A DNA stretch of 5,880 nt, taken from assembly GCA_905477565.1 (NCBI GenBank), contig CAJQGO010000110.1:1-5880 (forward strand), read 5' to 3'. Positions 5,075-5,880 of the stretch are shown here, one piece after another. The stretch comes from an uncultured Planctomycetota bacterium (lineage in GTDB: Bacteria > Planctomycetota > Planctomycetia > Pirellulales > UBA1268). How positions within the stretch are numbered: the stretch's first letter is position 1; every line of letters starts with the position of its first letter. A model generated the notes under the pieces. It saw only the letters and a list, made by a program, of their open reading frames with translations, made no database searches and had not been told where the DNA came from. The position numbers and the translations under genes were made by a program.

Positions 5075-5880
5075 ATGTCAGATGCCCTCAACTCATACCG
5101 CGACGGCAGCAAACGGTCCTGCCTTGTTACAGGTGCTACAGGTTTGGTTGGCAATAATGTTGTCAGAAGGTTTCTGGATACTGGCTGGAATGTCAAAGTG
5201 TTAGTTCGCCCCCGCCACAGTGAGACTACTGCAGCCTTGGAAGGACTTCCGGTCCAAAAGATCATTGGTCAACTCGAGGATACAAGTAGTCTCCAAAGGG
5301 CTGTTGATGGAATCGATCTCGTCATTCACTCAGCTGCAATGGTTCACTGTGGCTGGCGTTACTACGATGAGATGTATCGAGTTAATGTAGAGGGGACGAC
5401 TCATCTTTCCAAGATTGCACGCATTGCTGGAGCTCGATTCATTCATGTCTCAAGTGTTGATGCCCTCGGTTTGCGGTCAGATGGTACCCCCGCGAATGAA
5501 GAAACTCCTCCTGGAGGTATGATTGAGTGTCCCTACGTATTAACAAAGAGAATGGCCGAGTCTGCTGTCTTAGATCAAGTTGAACGTGGTCTGGATGCTG
5601 TTATTGTGAACCCTGTTTACATGATTGGACCGTGGGACTGGAAGCCATCTAGTGGTCGGATGCTTCTTGAGGTTGGCAGTGGAAAGGGGCTGCTCGCCCC
5701 ACCGGGTGCCAACGATTTTGTTGATGTTCGTGATGTTGTTAGTGGCATTGAAGCTGCGAACGAACGAGGTCAAACGGGTCGTCGCTATATCCTGGGAGGC
5801 CATGCCCTCACATATCTTGATGCATGGAAGGTTTTTGCCAAGGTAACCAATCGTCGTCCTCCGATTGGAAATGCCCCACC
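5075..5880 (+). CDS. Extended SDR, NAD(P)-dependent epimerase/dehydratase family, 3' end outside the window
   Basis: The 268 visible residues run off the right edge in an open frame. The nucleotide-binding motif TGATGLVG is at 19-26 after strand SCLV. HSAA (85-88) is the NNAG-like motif of extended SDRs. SSVDA (126-130) carries the likely catalytic Ser, and Y154-x3-K158 (CPYVLTKR) is the catalytic pair. VNPVYMIGPWDWKPSSGRM (178-196) and FVDVRDVVSGIEAA (215-228) follow as in dihydroflavonol-reductase/epimerase-like members. All catalytic residues are present, so it should be an active cytoplasmic NAD(P)H oxidoreductase or epimerase; the substrate cannot be read from sequence. Divergence from a ceramide synthase-like gene suggests a CerR-like keto-reductase role (inference). 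A sugar epimerase or HpnA-like role is the main alternative. Start: ATG at 5075 is the first ATG in frame and begins 14 residues before the first strand. No clear Shine-Dalgarno precedes it; TTG at 5060 or 5066 is less likely. Confidence 0.88.
   Translation, partial: MSDALNSYRDGSKRSCLVTGATGLVGNNVVRRFLDTGWNVKVLVRPRHSETTAALEGLPVQKIIGQLEDTSSLQRAVDGIDLVIHSAAMVHCGWRYYDEMYRVNVEGTTHLSKIARIAGARFIHVSSVDALGLRSDGTPANEETPPGGMIECPYVLTKRMAESAVLDQVERGLDAVIVNPVYMIGPWDWKPSSGRMLLEVGSGKGLLAPPGANDFVDVRDVVSGIEAANERGQTGRRYILGGHALTYLDAWKVFAKVTNRRPPIGNAP

Noticed and set aside
5023..5265. 80-codon minus-strand open frame across the SDR start
   Set aside because: It is antisense to the SDR nucleotide-binding motif, which is clearly the true coding frame.

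Overview
The window looks like chromosomal DNA from a moderate-GC bacterium, most likely a planctomycete. This is an inference from protein style: a secreted HEAT/LRR-like/PDZ protein without a catalytic domain, a short secreted Arg-rich protein, and an SDR/GNAT pair of a kind I associate with Planctomycetes. No tRNA, rRNA, CRISPR array, insertion sequence or phage gene is visible. It reads as ordinary core/accessory chromosome, not a mobile island.

Layout: (i) At the left edge the minus strand carries what may be the first 22 codons of a gene starting with TTG, running off the window. (ii) 116-1072 on the minus strand is an exported HEAT/LRR-like/PDZ protein. (iii) About 150 bp of divergent intergenic DNA leads to (iv) an intact YgiQ-family radical SAM protein on the plus strand (1227-3221). 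(v) After 113 bp comes a 107-residue secreted protein of unknown function (3335-3658, GTG start). Its last 12 bases overlap the end of (vi) a minus-strand double-GNAT protein of the YghO/bacterial ceramide synthase-like type (3647-4804, GTG start). (vii) A 270-bp AT-rich divergent intergenic region with two short inverted repeats separates this from (viii) an extended SDR (NAD(P)-dependent epimerase/dehydratase family) on the plus strand, which starts at 5075 and is cut by the window end.

How the genes may work together: the most interesting relation is the divergent pair of a double-GNAT acyltransferase-like protein and an extended SDR. In Caulobacter-type bacterial sphingolipid synthesis, a GNAT-family ceramide synthase (bCerS) and an epimerase-like ceramide reductase (CerR) act with serine palmitoyltransferase. 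The pair here could be that acylation/reduction couple, but no serine palmitoyltransferase or acyl carrier protein gene lies inside the window, so this is a hypothesis. The other genes show no clear shared pathway.

Translation signals: four starts (68, 1072, 3335, 4804) each have a purine-rich Shine-Dalgarno-like element with about 8 nt of spacer. Three of these four starts or candidates are non-ATG or need a start correction. The YgiQ and SDR starts have no convincing Shine-Dalgarno.
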